A DNA stretch of 34,222 nucleotides from an uncultured Clostridia bacterium. GTDB lineage: Bacteria; Bacillota; Clostridia; Oscillospirales; Acutalibacteraceae. Below the pieces are notes generated by a model, which saw only the letters and a program-made list of their open reading frames with translations, was not told the DNA's origin and made no database searches. Below are positions 13,783 to 21,793 of this stretch, piece after piece. The DNA is taken from contig CALAEV010000044.1 of NCBI GenBank assembly GCA_937892525.1, forward strand, positions 1 to 34,222. The letters run 5' to 3'. Position numbers and translations under genes: made by a program. The stretch's first letter is position 1, and each line of letters opens with the position of its first letter.

Positions 13783-14526
13783 TTATTCAGCAACTTCTTC
13801 AGCTACTGCTTCTGCAGCTTCTTCAGCTACAACTTCCATCTGTTCACCCTGTCTGCCTTCGATAATAGCATCAGCCATAGCGCCAGCAATAAGTTTTACT
13901 GCACGAATAGCATCGTCATTACCTGGGATAACATAGTCAACATCATCAGGGTCACAGTTTGTGTCAACGATAGCAATTACAGGAATACCAAGCTTCTTAG
14001 CTTCAGCAACTGCAATCTTTTCTTTTCTTGGGTCAACAATGAACATAGCAGCTGGCTGCTTTTTCATTTCTGTAATACCACCAATGTATTTTTCAAGCTT
14101 TTCAATTTCAAGCTCATACTTAGCAACTTCCTTTTTAGGAAGAAGGTCGAATGTGCCATCTTCTTGCATAGCTTTGAGTTGAGCGAGTCTCTTAATTCTT
14201 TGCTTGATTGTTGAGAAGTTTGTAAGCATACCACCAAGCCAACGAGCATTAACGTAAGGCATACCGCAACGAATTGCTTCTTCCTTAACTGAATCCTGAG
14301 CCTGTTTCTTTGTGCCTACGAAGAGAACTTCGCCACCGTTTTCAGAAACTTCCTTGATTACCTTGTAAGCTTCTTCAAGTTTTTTAACTGTTTTCTGAAG
14401 GTCAATGATATAAATACCATTTCTTTCAGTGAAGATGTATTCAGCCATTTTAGGGTTCCATCTTCTTGTTTGGTGTCCGAAATGAACACCTGCCTCGAGT
14501 AACTGTTTCATAGATACTACTGACAT
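13783..14526 (-). CDS. rpsB: 30S ribosomal protein S2
   Basis: S2 binds late to the 30S head-platform region and helps hold S1-like proteins. The protein has 247 residues, normal for the family. It starts MSVVSMKQLLEAGVHFGHQTRRWNPKM and contains FVGTKKQAQDSV, RWLGGMLTNFSTIKQRI and PRKEKIAVAEAKKLGIPVIAIVDTNCDPD. It ends in an Ala/Glu repeat tail. ATG 14526 follows AAGGAGG with 8 nt spacing. Longer in-frame starts up to 14565 lie in the structured leader and are rejected. It leads the rpsB-tsf operon, the usual bacterial arrangement. Confidence 0.98.
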   Translation of the reverse strand: MSVVSMKQLLEAGVHFGHQTRRWNPKMAEYIFTERNGIYIIDLQKTVKKLEEAYKVIKEVSENGGEVLFVGTKKQAQDSVKEEAIRCGMPYVNARWLGGMLTNFSTIKQRIKRLAQLKAMQEDGTFDLLPKKEVAKYELEIEKLEKYIGGITEMKKQPAAMFIVDPRKEKIAVAEAKKLGIPVIAIVDTNCDPDDVDYVIPGNDDAIRAVKLIAGAMADAIIEGRQGEQMEVVAEEAAEAVAEEVAE

Positions 14527-14553
14527 TGTTTTTTCCTCCTTATTTATATCCTC

Positions 14554-14614
14554 TGCACGGGTCAACTTTTAACAGGACATACTGTGTATGCAATACCATT
14601 AAAATCACCGTACA
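14554..14614 (-). promoter_or_regulatory. Structured rpsB leader RNA (candidate S2 autoregulation site)
   Basis: The leader of about 100 nt folds by eye into an outer 7-bp helix TGTACGG/CCGTGCA (plus 14608-14614 and 14554-14560). This encloses a hairpin CATAC-ACA-GTATG (14578-14590). It ends 15 nt before the AAGGAGG. rpsB operons in many bacteria are autoregulated through leader RNA; that this element binds S2 is inference. Confidence 0.5.
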
Positions 14615-14630
14615 TGCGAATTGCTGAAAA

Positions 14631-14659
14631 ATTATATCACAATCGTTTTGTAAATGCAA
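14631..14659 (-). promoter_or_regulatory. Strong promoter of rpsB-tsf
   Basis: Minus strand: -35 TTGCAT (14654-14659), a 17-nt spacer, an extended TGA and a perfect -10 TATAAT (14631-14636). It lies just after the stop of the ComEC-like gene on the same strand, with no terminator between, so upstream read-through may also enter rpsB. Confidence 0.85.
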
Positions 14660-14673
14660 GTATTTTTTTGAAT

Positions 14674-15681
14674 TTATTTATATTGATATATTTCCTTACT
14701 ATTCTGTGTATAGACCGTAATTGCTTCGCCGTCGCTCGAAACTGCAATATCACCATCAAGAAAAGTTGAAAATGCAAATATCCCCTTTTGTTCAAGTCTA
14801 TCTAATACAGTTTTGTTTGGATGACCGTAATTATTACCGTAACCACTCGAAAGAATTGCTATCTGTGGGCTTGTAGCGTCTAAATATTTATCAGTCGAAG
14901 ATGTTTTACTACCATGATGACCTGTTTTTAACACATCTACATCAATATCGAAATCTGACCGAAGTAAATCATTTTCAATTTTTGATTCTGCATCACCTTG
15001 AAATAAAAACTCAGTATCACCATAAGTTATTTTTAGCACTACAGACATATTATTAAGGTTATTACTTTGCACGGTTGGTGACAATATTTCAACCAGAGCC
15101 TCCCCCAACATAAAGTTTTTACAATCTTGTGCAGGAATTTTGTTGATATTCTTATTATTAATTGTATTAATTAAAACGTTATAAGTCTTACTTGTCACAT
15201 TATTAGTCTGTGTAAGTTTAGGCATAATAATATTTTCAACTGAAACGTCTTCTAATAAATCTATAGCACTACCCATATGGTCATCGTGTTGATGTGTGAT
15301 TAACATATAATCAACTTTGTCAATTTCTAGAGTATGTATAGACTGACGGATAGTATTCAGTTGATTATAAGTACCACAGTCAATCATGAGTACTTCATCA
15401 TCACAAATAACAATGGTACAGTCACTTTGACCAACATCAAGATAATATACTGCGAAGTCACTATCAACAGGTTTTACACCATCAATTGCGCCAAGGGTAT
15501 TCTTAATTTCAGAAATAGATGCAATTCCTGAAAAATCAAGAGTATAAACTATGATGCCAATAATCACAATTACAATAGTGTATGCTACAAATTTCTTTTG
15601 CTTTTTTGTTAAATGAAATCTTGGATAACCGTTTTCATTTTTTCTTCCGCTTTTGTATATTATTTTTTCGTTTTTTGTCAT
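14674..15681 (-). CDS. Membrane-anchored ComEC-like metallo-beta-lactamase-fold hydrolase
   Basis: A 335-residue protein with a basic N-terminus, one membrane helix at about 31-49, and an extracellular metallo-beta-lactamase domain like the C-terminal domain of ComEC. DVGQSDCTI begins the domain; the metal motif is THQHDDHMG (His130, His132, Asp134, His135). Later come FQGDAE, TGHHGSKTSS and GHPN. All metal ligands are present. Stand-alone ComEC-type domains are probably secreted nucleases or phosphodiesterases. It starts at ATG 15681, which overlaps the end of the ygiQ gene by 47 nt and has only a weak AAGTGA site. No later in-frame ATG or GTG precedes the membrane helix. Confidence 0.85.
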   Translation of the reverse strand: MTKNEKIIYKSGRKNENGYPRFHLTKKQKKFVAYTIVIVIIGIIVYTLDFSGIASISEIKNTLGAIDGVKPVDSDFAVYYLDVGQSDCTIVICDDEVLMIDCGTYNQLNTIRQSIHTLEIDKVDYMLITHQHDDHMGSAIDLLEDVSVENIIMPKLTQTNNVTSKTYNVLINTINNKNINKIPAQDCKNFMLGEALVEILSPTVQSNNLNNMSVVLKITYGDTEFLFQGDAESKIENDLLRSDFDIDVDVLKTGHHGSKTSSTDKYLDATSPQIAILSSGYGNNYGHPNKTVLDRLEQKGIFAFSTFLDGDIAVSSDGEAITVYTQNSKEIYQYK

Positions 15682-17518
15682 ATTTATAATTCACTTGATT
15701 TCTTACGTTGGCTCTATCGTTCGCCTTTGGCTTAATCAAACATTTTGCAGATGTGCCTATTAAATCTGAACGACCTGCCTTTTTTAATGCCTCATAAACT
15801 AAATCATAGTTTTTAGGATTAAAATATTGCATTAATGCTCGTTGCAAAGCCTTATCATGTGGATTTTTTGCAACAAAAACTTTTTCAAGAGTATATGGGT
15901 CAAGTTCAGTATAATACATAGCAGTAGAAATTGTGCCAGGTGTTGGATAATAATCTTGAACTTGTTCAGGATGAAGTTTTTCATCACGAATGAACTCTGC
16001 TAATTCAACAGCATCTTTCAATGTTGCCCCTGGGTGTGACGACATAAGATATGGCACGAGATACTGTTCTTTACCAATTGATTTAGTAAAATTAAAGTAT
16101 TTTTTTGAAAACTCTTTATACGCTTGAATATGAGGTTTACCCATTTTATCAAGAACCGTCGCAGAACAATGTTCAGGAGCTACTTTTAACTGTCCGCTGA
16201 CATGGTGTTTTACAAGTTCTTTGAAAAATTCGTCATTTTTATCGCACAACATGTAATCATAACGGATTCCTGAACGAATAAACACTTTTTTTACTTTAGG
16301 TAAATTACGGATTTCTCTTAATATGTCAAGATATTCCTCGTGAGTTGAAACTAATGCAGGACAAGGATTAGGAGCTAAACACTTTTTGCCCTTACACAAA
16401 CCATTTTTTAACTGCACATCACAAGAAGTTCTTCTAAAATTTGCAGTTGGACCACCAATATCATGAATATAACCCTTAAACCCATCTAATTCAGTTAAGA
16501 GTTTTGCCTCTTTTATAATGGATTCCTTGCTACGACAAGTTACAAATCTGCCTTGATGAAATGCAATAGAACAGAAATTACAAGCTCCGAAGCAACCACG
16601 GTTATGAGTAATTGAAAACTCAACTTCAATTATTCCAGGTACTCCCCCATCTTTTTCATACATAGGATGATATGTTCGCATATATGGAAGTGAATAAACT
16701 TTGTCAAGCTCTTCAGTTGTAAGTGGCTCCATTGGCACATTTTGAACAAGCATCATTTTACCGTGACGCTGTTTAATAACTTTACCACGAATATGGTCTT
16801 GCTCGTCTTGTTGAATACGACAAGAAATTGCATACTCTTTTTTAGACGCCAACACATTCTCAAATGAAGGGCACTCAACACCTTTGTATGGAGTCTCTGT
16901 AACAGGTACAGCATAGCAAGTACCTTTAATATCGGTTAAAGATTTAATATCTTCACCATTGTTAAGTCTGTTGGCAATTTCAACAGTTTGTTTTTCACCC
17001 ATACCGAATGAAATCAAGTCTGCACCAGAGTCAAAAAGAATTGAAGGTCTAATCGCGTCATCCCAATAATCATAGTGCGCAAAACGACGGAGTGACGCTT
17101 CTAATCCACCAATAATAATTGGAATATCGCCATAGATTTCGCGAATTTTCTGACAATATACAATAACTGCACGGTCAGGACGTAATCCCATTTTTCCACC
17201 TGGAGAATAAGCATCTGTGCTTCTTTTACGCTTTGCAACAGTATAATGTGCAACCATTGAATCAATATTACCCGACGAAACCATAAATCCAAGTCTTGGC
17301 TTGCCGAACACTTTAAATGAATCATTTTTTCGCCAATCAGGTTGAGAAATCACACCAACTTTATACCCTGCATTTTCAAGAACACGAGTAATTATAGACA
17401 CGCCGAAGCTGGGATGGTCGACGTACGCATCACCAGACACGTAAACAAAATCAACTTCATCCCAGCCTCTGTTAATCATATCAACTTTTGAGACAGGTAA
17501 AAATGTATTATTCTTCAC
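15635..17518 (-). CDS. YgiQ family radical SAM protein
   Basis: A 627-residue protein of the UPF0313/YgiQ family, function unknown. It has an N-terminal B12-binding-like region with FVYVSGDAYVDHPSFG near residue 25 and GGLEASLRRFAHYDYWD near 138. The radical SAM cluster motif is Cys309-x3-Cys313-x2-Cys316 (CFGACNFCSIAFHQGR). A second Cys-rich stretch lies further on (CDVQLKNGLCKGKKCLAPNPCP). The C-terminus is very Lys/Arg-rich, perhaps RNA-binding. Start GTG 17518 has GAGGA 6 nt upstream and overlaps the spoIIIE end by 11 nt, so expression is coupled. A complete family member by motifs; somewhat shorter than E. coli YgiQ. Confidence 0.93.
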   Translation of the reverse strand: MKNNTFLPVSKVDMINRGWDEVDFVYVSGDAYVDHPSFGVSIITRVLENAGYKVGVISQPDWRKNDSFKVFGKPRLGFMVSSGNIDSMVAHYTVAKRKRSTDAYSPGGKMGLRPDRAVIVYCQKIREIYGDIPIIIGGLEASLRRFAHYDYWDDAIRPSILFDSGADLISFGMGEKQTVEIANRLNNGEDIKSLTDIKGTCYAVPVTETPYKGVECPSFENVLASKKEYAISCRIQQDEQDHIRGKVIKQRHGKMMLVQNVPMEPLTTEELDKVYSLPYMRTYHPMYEKDGGVPGIIEVEFSITHNRGCFGACNFCSIAFHQGRFVTCRSKESIIKEAKLLTELDGFKGYIHDIGGPTANFRRTSCDVQLKNGLCKGKKCLAPNPCPALVSTHEEYLDILREIRNLPKVKKVFIRSGIRYDYMLCDKNDEFFKELVKHHVSGQLKVAPEHCSATVLDKMGKPHIQAYKEFSKKYFNFTKSIGKEQYLVPYLMSSHPGATLKDAVELAEFIRDEKLHPEQVQDYYPTPGTISTAMYYTELDPYTLEKVFVAKNPHDKALQRALMQYFNPKNYDLVYEALKKAGRSDLIGTSAKCLIKPKANDRANVRNQVNYKYDKKRKNNIQKRKKK

Positions 17519-19952
17519 TTAAATCCTCTTCGTCTTCACCATATGGTTTGTCTGCTCCACCTTGAGCCAAGGCATTCATTTCATACCATTGTTGTTTAGT
17601 AATTAAAACTTTTCTTGGTTTAGCACCCTCATATGGACCAATAATTCCACGCTCTTCAAGTTCGTCAACTATTCTTGCAGCTCTTGCATAGCCTAATTTA
17701 AGCTTTCTTTGAAGAAGTGTTGTAGATGCTGATTGTGCCTCAATAACAGCCTCTATCGCCTTTGGAAGCATTTCATCAGCTGGTCCGTCACTTCCATCAC
17801 TGTCAGATGCAGAAGAATCTTTCTTTTTAGCACCTGTATTTGCAGCATTTTTATCAATTTCTTTCATAACATCATCATCGTAAACAGATTGTGCTTGATT
17901 TTTAATATGAGTTACAACGTTTTCAACTTCTTTATCTGAAAGGAAACAACCCTGAACACGAATCGGTTTAGGAATACCAACAGGATAATAAAGCATATCG
18001 CCATTACCAAGAAGTTTTTCAGCACCGACCGAGTCGATAATCGTACGAGAGTCAACCTGTGAAGAAACTGAAAGTGAAATTCTACTTGGAATGTTAGCTT
18101 TAATAATACCTGTAATAACATCAACTGATGGTCTTTGCGTAGCGATAACAAGATGCATACCTGCTGCACGCGCCATTTGTGCAAGACGGCAAATTGAGTC
18201 TTCAACTTCATTTGGTGCAGCCATCATAAGGTCGGACAACTCATCTATGAAAATAACAATCTGTGGCATTTTCTTTTTGCCTTGACTTTCACAAATGCTG
18301 TTGTAACCAGATATATCACGAACACTATTTTCAGAGAAAGTTTTGTATCTTGTAAGCATTTCAGTTACAGCCCATGCAAGAGCGCCAGATGCTTTTCTTG
18401 GGTCAGAAACTACAGGAACAAGCAAGTGAGGGATGCCATTATAAACTGTAAACTCAACTTGTTTTGGGTCAATCATTAAAAGTTTAACTTCTTCAGGTGT
18501 AGCATTATAAAGAATACTGACAATCATTGAGTTAAGACATACTGATTTACCTGAACCTGTTGTACCTGCAATAAGTAAGTGAGGCATTTTTGAAAGGTCT
18601 GAATATACAAATTCACCAGTAATATCTTTACCAAGGGCTACGTTTAATTTCGATTTTGCATTTTTATATTGTGGCTGGTCAACAACCTCGCGCATTGTAA
18701 CCATTCTACGATTTTTGTTAGGAACTTCAATACCAACAGCAGCTTTATTTGGAATTGGCGCTTCAATACGAACACCGGAAGCTGCAAGATTTAATGCAAT
18801 ATCATCAGCAAGGTTAGTAATTTTACTGATTTTAACACCTGCTGCTGGTTGAATTTCATATCTTGTAACTGATGGACCAGAACAAATGCCCACGGTTCTG
18901 GTTTCTACGCCAAAACTACTAAGAGTTTCTTCAAGTTTCTTCGCTGTTTGTTTAAGTTCAGCTTCAAGATTAGATGCATTACTCTCTTTTGGCATATTAA
19001 GACAATCTATTGGAGGCAAAAGATAAACTCTTTTTTCAGCTTCTTCAACCTCTTCAACTATTTCTTCTTCAACAACTGCTTCTTCTTTTTTAATACTTTT
19101 CTTTATAATATCGTCAAGATTAATAACTTTTTCTTCTTCAATCTTTTCTGGTTCTTGCTTATTATTTTTAATATCACTCAAAGGAACTAGTTCGTCTAAT
19201 TCCTCTTCAATTTCATCATCAAAAGTTAAAGGTTTAGCATTTTCATCAGGGTCTGGTCCTAAATCAACATCAGGATTAAACTCTGCTTTTTTCTTTTTAC
19301 GTTCTTCAGCAATCTGCTCTGCTTTTTCACCATATTCATTAATTTTTTCGCTAGTGAATTCACCAACTTTTTTAACAGGCTTTGAAATACCTCTTATAAG
19401 ATTACCAAGAGTTAAACCAGTAAATATCATTACAATCACAAACAAAAGAATAAATTCAATAATTAGTGCAGCTGCAACATTACCACCTGTAAGTGCAAGA
19501 AAAATACCACCGATAATGGCACCAAAAGCACCTCCACCGAGCATACTTCCATCAATGTAGAACACATTATATGCTTCTTTAATTGCAACAAAATATGTAT
19601 CAGTTGGATTAGATTGGAATACATGAACAATACCACTAATCAATGTGACAATAACTGTAATTTGTATAATTTTTGATGTAAAATTACTATCATTCTTATC
19701 AAGAGCCATAAAAGCAGCTGACACAAGTAAGAAAAGCGGGAAAATAAATGTAAAAACGCCGAACACACCAAATAAGAATGTTCGTAATCCTCCCCACAAG
19801 CCTTCAGCATCAATCAATGCCATACAAAACCACAATATGCCAACAGCAAACATAATAATTGCAGATAATTGCTTATTTATTACAAAACTATTGTTTGATT
19901 TTTTTGTATTTTTCCTATTTTGTGTTGTTTTTCTTTTTCTTTGATTTGCCAT
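17508..19952 (-). CDS. spoIIIE: DNA translocase FtsK/SpoIIIE
   Basis: A membrane-anchored hexameric ATPase that pumps chromosomal DNA through the division or sporulation septum. Four N-terminal membrane helices lie at about 28-185. A charged Glu/Lys linker at about 200-310 is followed by the alpha/beta motor, with Walker A GTTGSGKS at 463-470, Walker B IVIFIDE near 563 and IATQRPS. A C-terminal winged-helix gamma domain (STTLLQRKLKLGYARAARIVDELEERG) reads polar DNA motifs. At 814 residues the length fits SpoIIIE. The start ATG 19952 has GGAG about 12 nt upstream, a little far. Its neighbour tepA is also next to spoIIIE in B. subtilis. Confidence 0.96.
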   Translation of the reverse strand: MANQRKRKTTQNRKNTKKSNNSFVINKQLSAIIMFAVGILWFCMALIDAEGLWGGLRTFLFGVFGVFTFIFPLFLLVSAAFMALDKNDSNFTSKIIQITVIVTLISGIVHVFQSNPTDTYFVAIKEAYNVFYIDGSMLGGGAFGAIIGGIFLALTGGNVAAALIIEFILLFVIVMIFTGLTLGNLIRGISKPVKKVGEFTSEKINEYGEKAEQIAEERKKKKAEFNPDVDLGPDPDENAKPLTFDDEIEEELDELVPLSDIKNNKQEPEKIEEEKVINLDDIIKKSIKKEEAVVEEEIVEEVEEAEKRVYLLPPIDCLNMPKESNASNLEAELKQTAKKLEETLSSFGVETRTVGICSGPSVTRYEIQPAAGVKISKITNLADDIALNLAASGVRIEAPIPNKAAVGIEVPNKNRRMVTMREVVDQPQYKNAKSKLNVALGKDITGEFVYSDLSKMPHLLIAGTTGSGKSVCLNSMIVSILYNATPEEVKLLMIDPKQVEFTVYNGIPHLLVPVVSDPRKASGALAWAVTEMLTRYKTFSENSVRDISGYNSICESQGKKKMPQIVIFIDELSDLMMAAPNEVEDSICRLAQMARAAGMHLVIATQRPSVDVITGIIKANIPSRISLSVSSQVDSRTIIDSVGAEKLLGNGDMLYYPVGIPKPIRVQGCFLSDKEVENVVTHIKNQAQSVYDDDVMKEIDKNAANTGAKKKDSSASDSDGSDGPADEMLPKAIEAVIEAQSASTTLLQRKLKLGYARAARIVDELEERGIIGPYEGAKPRKVLITKQQWYEMNALAQGGADKPYGEDEEDLSEE

Positions 19953-19971
19953 TTATTTATACATCTCCAAA

Positions 19972-20832
19972 TTAAATTCCTAAAGCACTACAAATAATTG
20001 TAAATACACCAATTACAAGACAATAAAAACCGAAGTATTTCCACATATCCTTTTTCAAAATCCATTGTAACAATTTAATGCAGGCAACGCCCACAACAGC
20101 TGCAACCAACACACCAATAACGGTTGGTAATAATTCAAGTTGAGCACCTGTTTCTACTGCATCTTTAAGTTCAACAGCATTTGCAACTATAATTGCAGGA
20201 ATGCCAAGAATAAATGAATATTCAACCATATATTCTTTTGATACTCCACAAATCATACCAGTTGAAATTGTTGAACCGGAACGAGAAATTCCAGGAAAAC
20301 CTGCTGCAAACACTTGTGCAATACCAATCGCAAATGAATCAAGAGTATTCACTTCACGATTTAATGTTTTCTTTTTTGAAATATATGTAGATGATAATAA
20401 TAAACAACCTGTGAAAAGGAAACAGAAACCTTCTAAGAGTATGCTGTCATCTTCAGAAAGCCCACCGAGTACATCCATAAGTTTCATATCATTACCAACC
20501 GGCAATAACAATAAAAGAAGTGGAATACAAGAGAATACAAACATTACAAGCATTTTCTTTTTTCCTTGAAGTTGCTTAAACTTAAATTTGCCTGTAAAAA
20601 TATCTTTAACAAGACCAAAAGCGTCAACCACAAGTTCAAAAATTGTTTTATGAAACACAACAAACACAGCAATTAATGTACCTAAATGAAGAAGTACAGA
20701 AAATAGCAACGAACCCTCACCATCAACGTTCAAAAAATGTTGAAATAATGATAAGTGACCACTACTTGAAATTGGTAAAAACTCAGTTACCCCCTGAACT
20801 ATACCAAGAATAATTGCTTTAATAATCGACAT
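19972..20832 (-). CDS. uppP: Undecaprenyl-diphosphatase UppP (BacA type)
   Basis: It recycles undecaprenyl pyrophosphate to the monophosphate carrier for cell-wall synthesis, in the membrane. The protein has 286 residues and about eight hydrophobic segments. The two catalytic blocks are QGVTEFLPISSSGHLSLF (Glu17, His26) and AAGFPGISRSGSTIS (Arg184). GGAG lies 8 nt before ATG 20832. Extra copies give bacitracin resistance in other bacteria; here it is probably just housekeeping. It lies between tepA and spoIIIE on the same strand with short gaps (13 and 19 nt). Confidence 0.96.
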   Translation of the reverse strand: MSIIKAIILGIVQGVTEFLPISSSGHLSLFQHFLNVDGEGSLLFSVLLHLGTLIAVFVVFHKTIFELVVDAFGLVKDIFTGKFKFKQLQGKKKMLVMFVFSCIPLLLLLLPVGNDMKLMDVLGGLSEDDSILLEGFCFLFTGCLLLSSTYISKKKTLNREVNTLDSFAIGIAQVFAAGFPGISRSGSTISTGMICGVSKEYMVEYSFILGIPAIIVANAVELKDAVETGAQLELLPTVIGVLVAAVVGVACIKLLQWILKKDMWKYFGFYCLVIGVFTIICSALGI

Positions 20833-20845
20833 AAAATCAACTCCA

Positions 20846-21574
20846 TTAACTCTCTATTTGTGAATACAAATATGAAATTGCATCTTTTAAATTACCAATA
20901 TTATCTATTAAGCCCTCTTTTACAGCGTTTTCGCCGTCAAGGACAGTGCCAACATCCATTACTAACTCGCCGGTTGAAAGCATAAGTTCGCGAAAACGCT
21001 CAGGCGGAATATTAGAGTTGCCTGATACAAAACTTACAATACGCTCTTGCATCTGTTCAAAATATGATAATGTTTGTGGGACGCCCAATACTAAACCATT
21101 CATTCTCACAGGGTGAATAGTCATTGTGGCAGTTGGTACAATAAATGACTTATCAGCGGAAACTGCTAGTGGTACGCCTATTGAATGACCACCACCAAGG
21201 ACTAATGAAGCAGTTGGTTTTTTCATACCTGAAATAAGTTCAGCAATAGCAAGACCTGCTTCAATATCGCCACCAACTGTATTGAGTATTATAAGCAATC
21301 CATCTACATCTTCATTTTCTTCAACTGCAACAAGTTGAGGAATAACATGTTCATATTTTGTAGTTTTATTGGTTGGAGGGAGAATATAATGTCCCTCTAC
21401 CTGCCCTATTATTGTAAGGCAATGAATGTATTTTCCGTTTTTGTTTACAGAAAAAGCACCATCGTCAGTAATTTCATTTTTAGGTGAATTATCTGTTTCA
21501 TTATCACTTGAACCACTTTGCTCAGGTGATGTTGGATTAGCTGGCGCAGTAAAATCATCATAGTAAACGCACAT
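20846..21574 (-). CDS. tepA: ClpP-fold translocation-enhancing peptidase TepA
   Basis: A Clp-class serine protease fold protein of 242 residues. The N-terminal 45 residues are Ser/Asp/Asn-rich and low in complexity. The core begins at KYIHCLTIIGQVEGHYILPP and NKTTKYEHVIPQL, the hallmark of the B. subtilis YmfB/TepA group, and continues with NTVGGDIEAGLAIAE. The likely nucleophile is Ser131 (GGGHSIGVPLA) and the His is His154 (MTIHPV). TepA was described as enhancing pre-protein translocation; the details are uncertain. GGAAGTG precedes ATG 21574. The order tepA then spoIIIE on one strand is conserved with B. subtilis, with uppP inserted here. Confidence 0.9.
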   Translation of the reverse strand: MCVYYDDFTAPANPTSPEQSGSSDNETDNSPKNEITDDGAFSVNKNGKYIHCLTIIGQVEGHYILPPTNKTTKYEHVIPQLVAVEENEDVDGLLIILNTVGGDIEAGLAIAELISGMKKPTASLVLGGGHSIGVPLAVSADKSFIVPTATMTIHPVRMNGLVLGVPQTLSYFEQMQERIVSFVSGNSNIPPERFRELMLSTGELVMDVGTVLDGENAVKEGLIDNIGNLKDAISYLYSQIES

Positions 21575-21586
21575 ATTATCACTTCC

Positions 21587-21612
21587 GTTAGAATTTATAA
21601 AAATATTCTAAC
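21587..21612 (-). promoter_or_regulatory. Leader hairpin abutting the tepA ribosome site
   Basis: An 8-bp inverted repeat GTTAGAAT / ATTCTAAC with a 10-nt AT-rich loop ends directly at the GGAAGTG ribosome site of tepA. No U-run follows, so it is not a terminator; it may stabilise the RNA, tune initiation, or bind a protein as DNA. Confidence 0.55.
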
Positions 21613-21650
21613 CGAATAGATAATAATTATTTATGCCAAAACTACTAAAT

Positions 21651-21679
21651 ATTGTATCATAATTTATTTTCAATATCAA
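21651..21679 (-). promoter_or_regulatory. Promoter of the tepA-uppP-spoIIIE-ygiQ operon
   Basis: Minus strand: -35 TTGATA (21674-21679), a 17-nt spacer ending in an extended TGA, -10 TACAAT (21651-21656). Transcription should start near 21644, leaving a leader of about 70 nt with the 21587-21612 hairpin. Confidence 0.75.
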
Positions 21680-21718
21680 TGTTTTGTTAAAAAATACTTT
21701 TTAATATATACAAATATA

Positions 21719-21736
21719 TTGACAAATTTCTAACAA
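21719..21736. promoter_or_regulatory. Rex-like operator over the -35 of acn-icd-rex
   Basis: TTGACAAATTTCTAACAA is an 18-nt inverted repeat with a 4-nt centre. It matches the clostridial Rex box TTGTTAA-N4-TTAACAA at 11 of 14 arm positions and keeps the key TTG...CAA ends. The third gene of the operon encodes Rex, so binding here would give NADH-responsive autoregulation. Confidence 0.62.
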
Positions 21737-21747
21737 TATAATAAAAT
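21719..21747 (+). promoter_or_regulatory. Sigma-A promoter of acn-icd-rex
   Basis: A perfect -35 TTGACA (21719-21724), a 17-nt spacer and -10 TAAAAT (21742-21747). The expected start is near 21754, about 40 nt before the acn ATG. The -35 is buried in a Rex-like operator. Confidence 0.8.
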
Positions 21748-21793
21748 TAATAAAGATTGTTAAAAAAATGAAAAAGTCCAAGGAGTGATTCAA

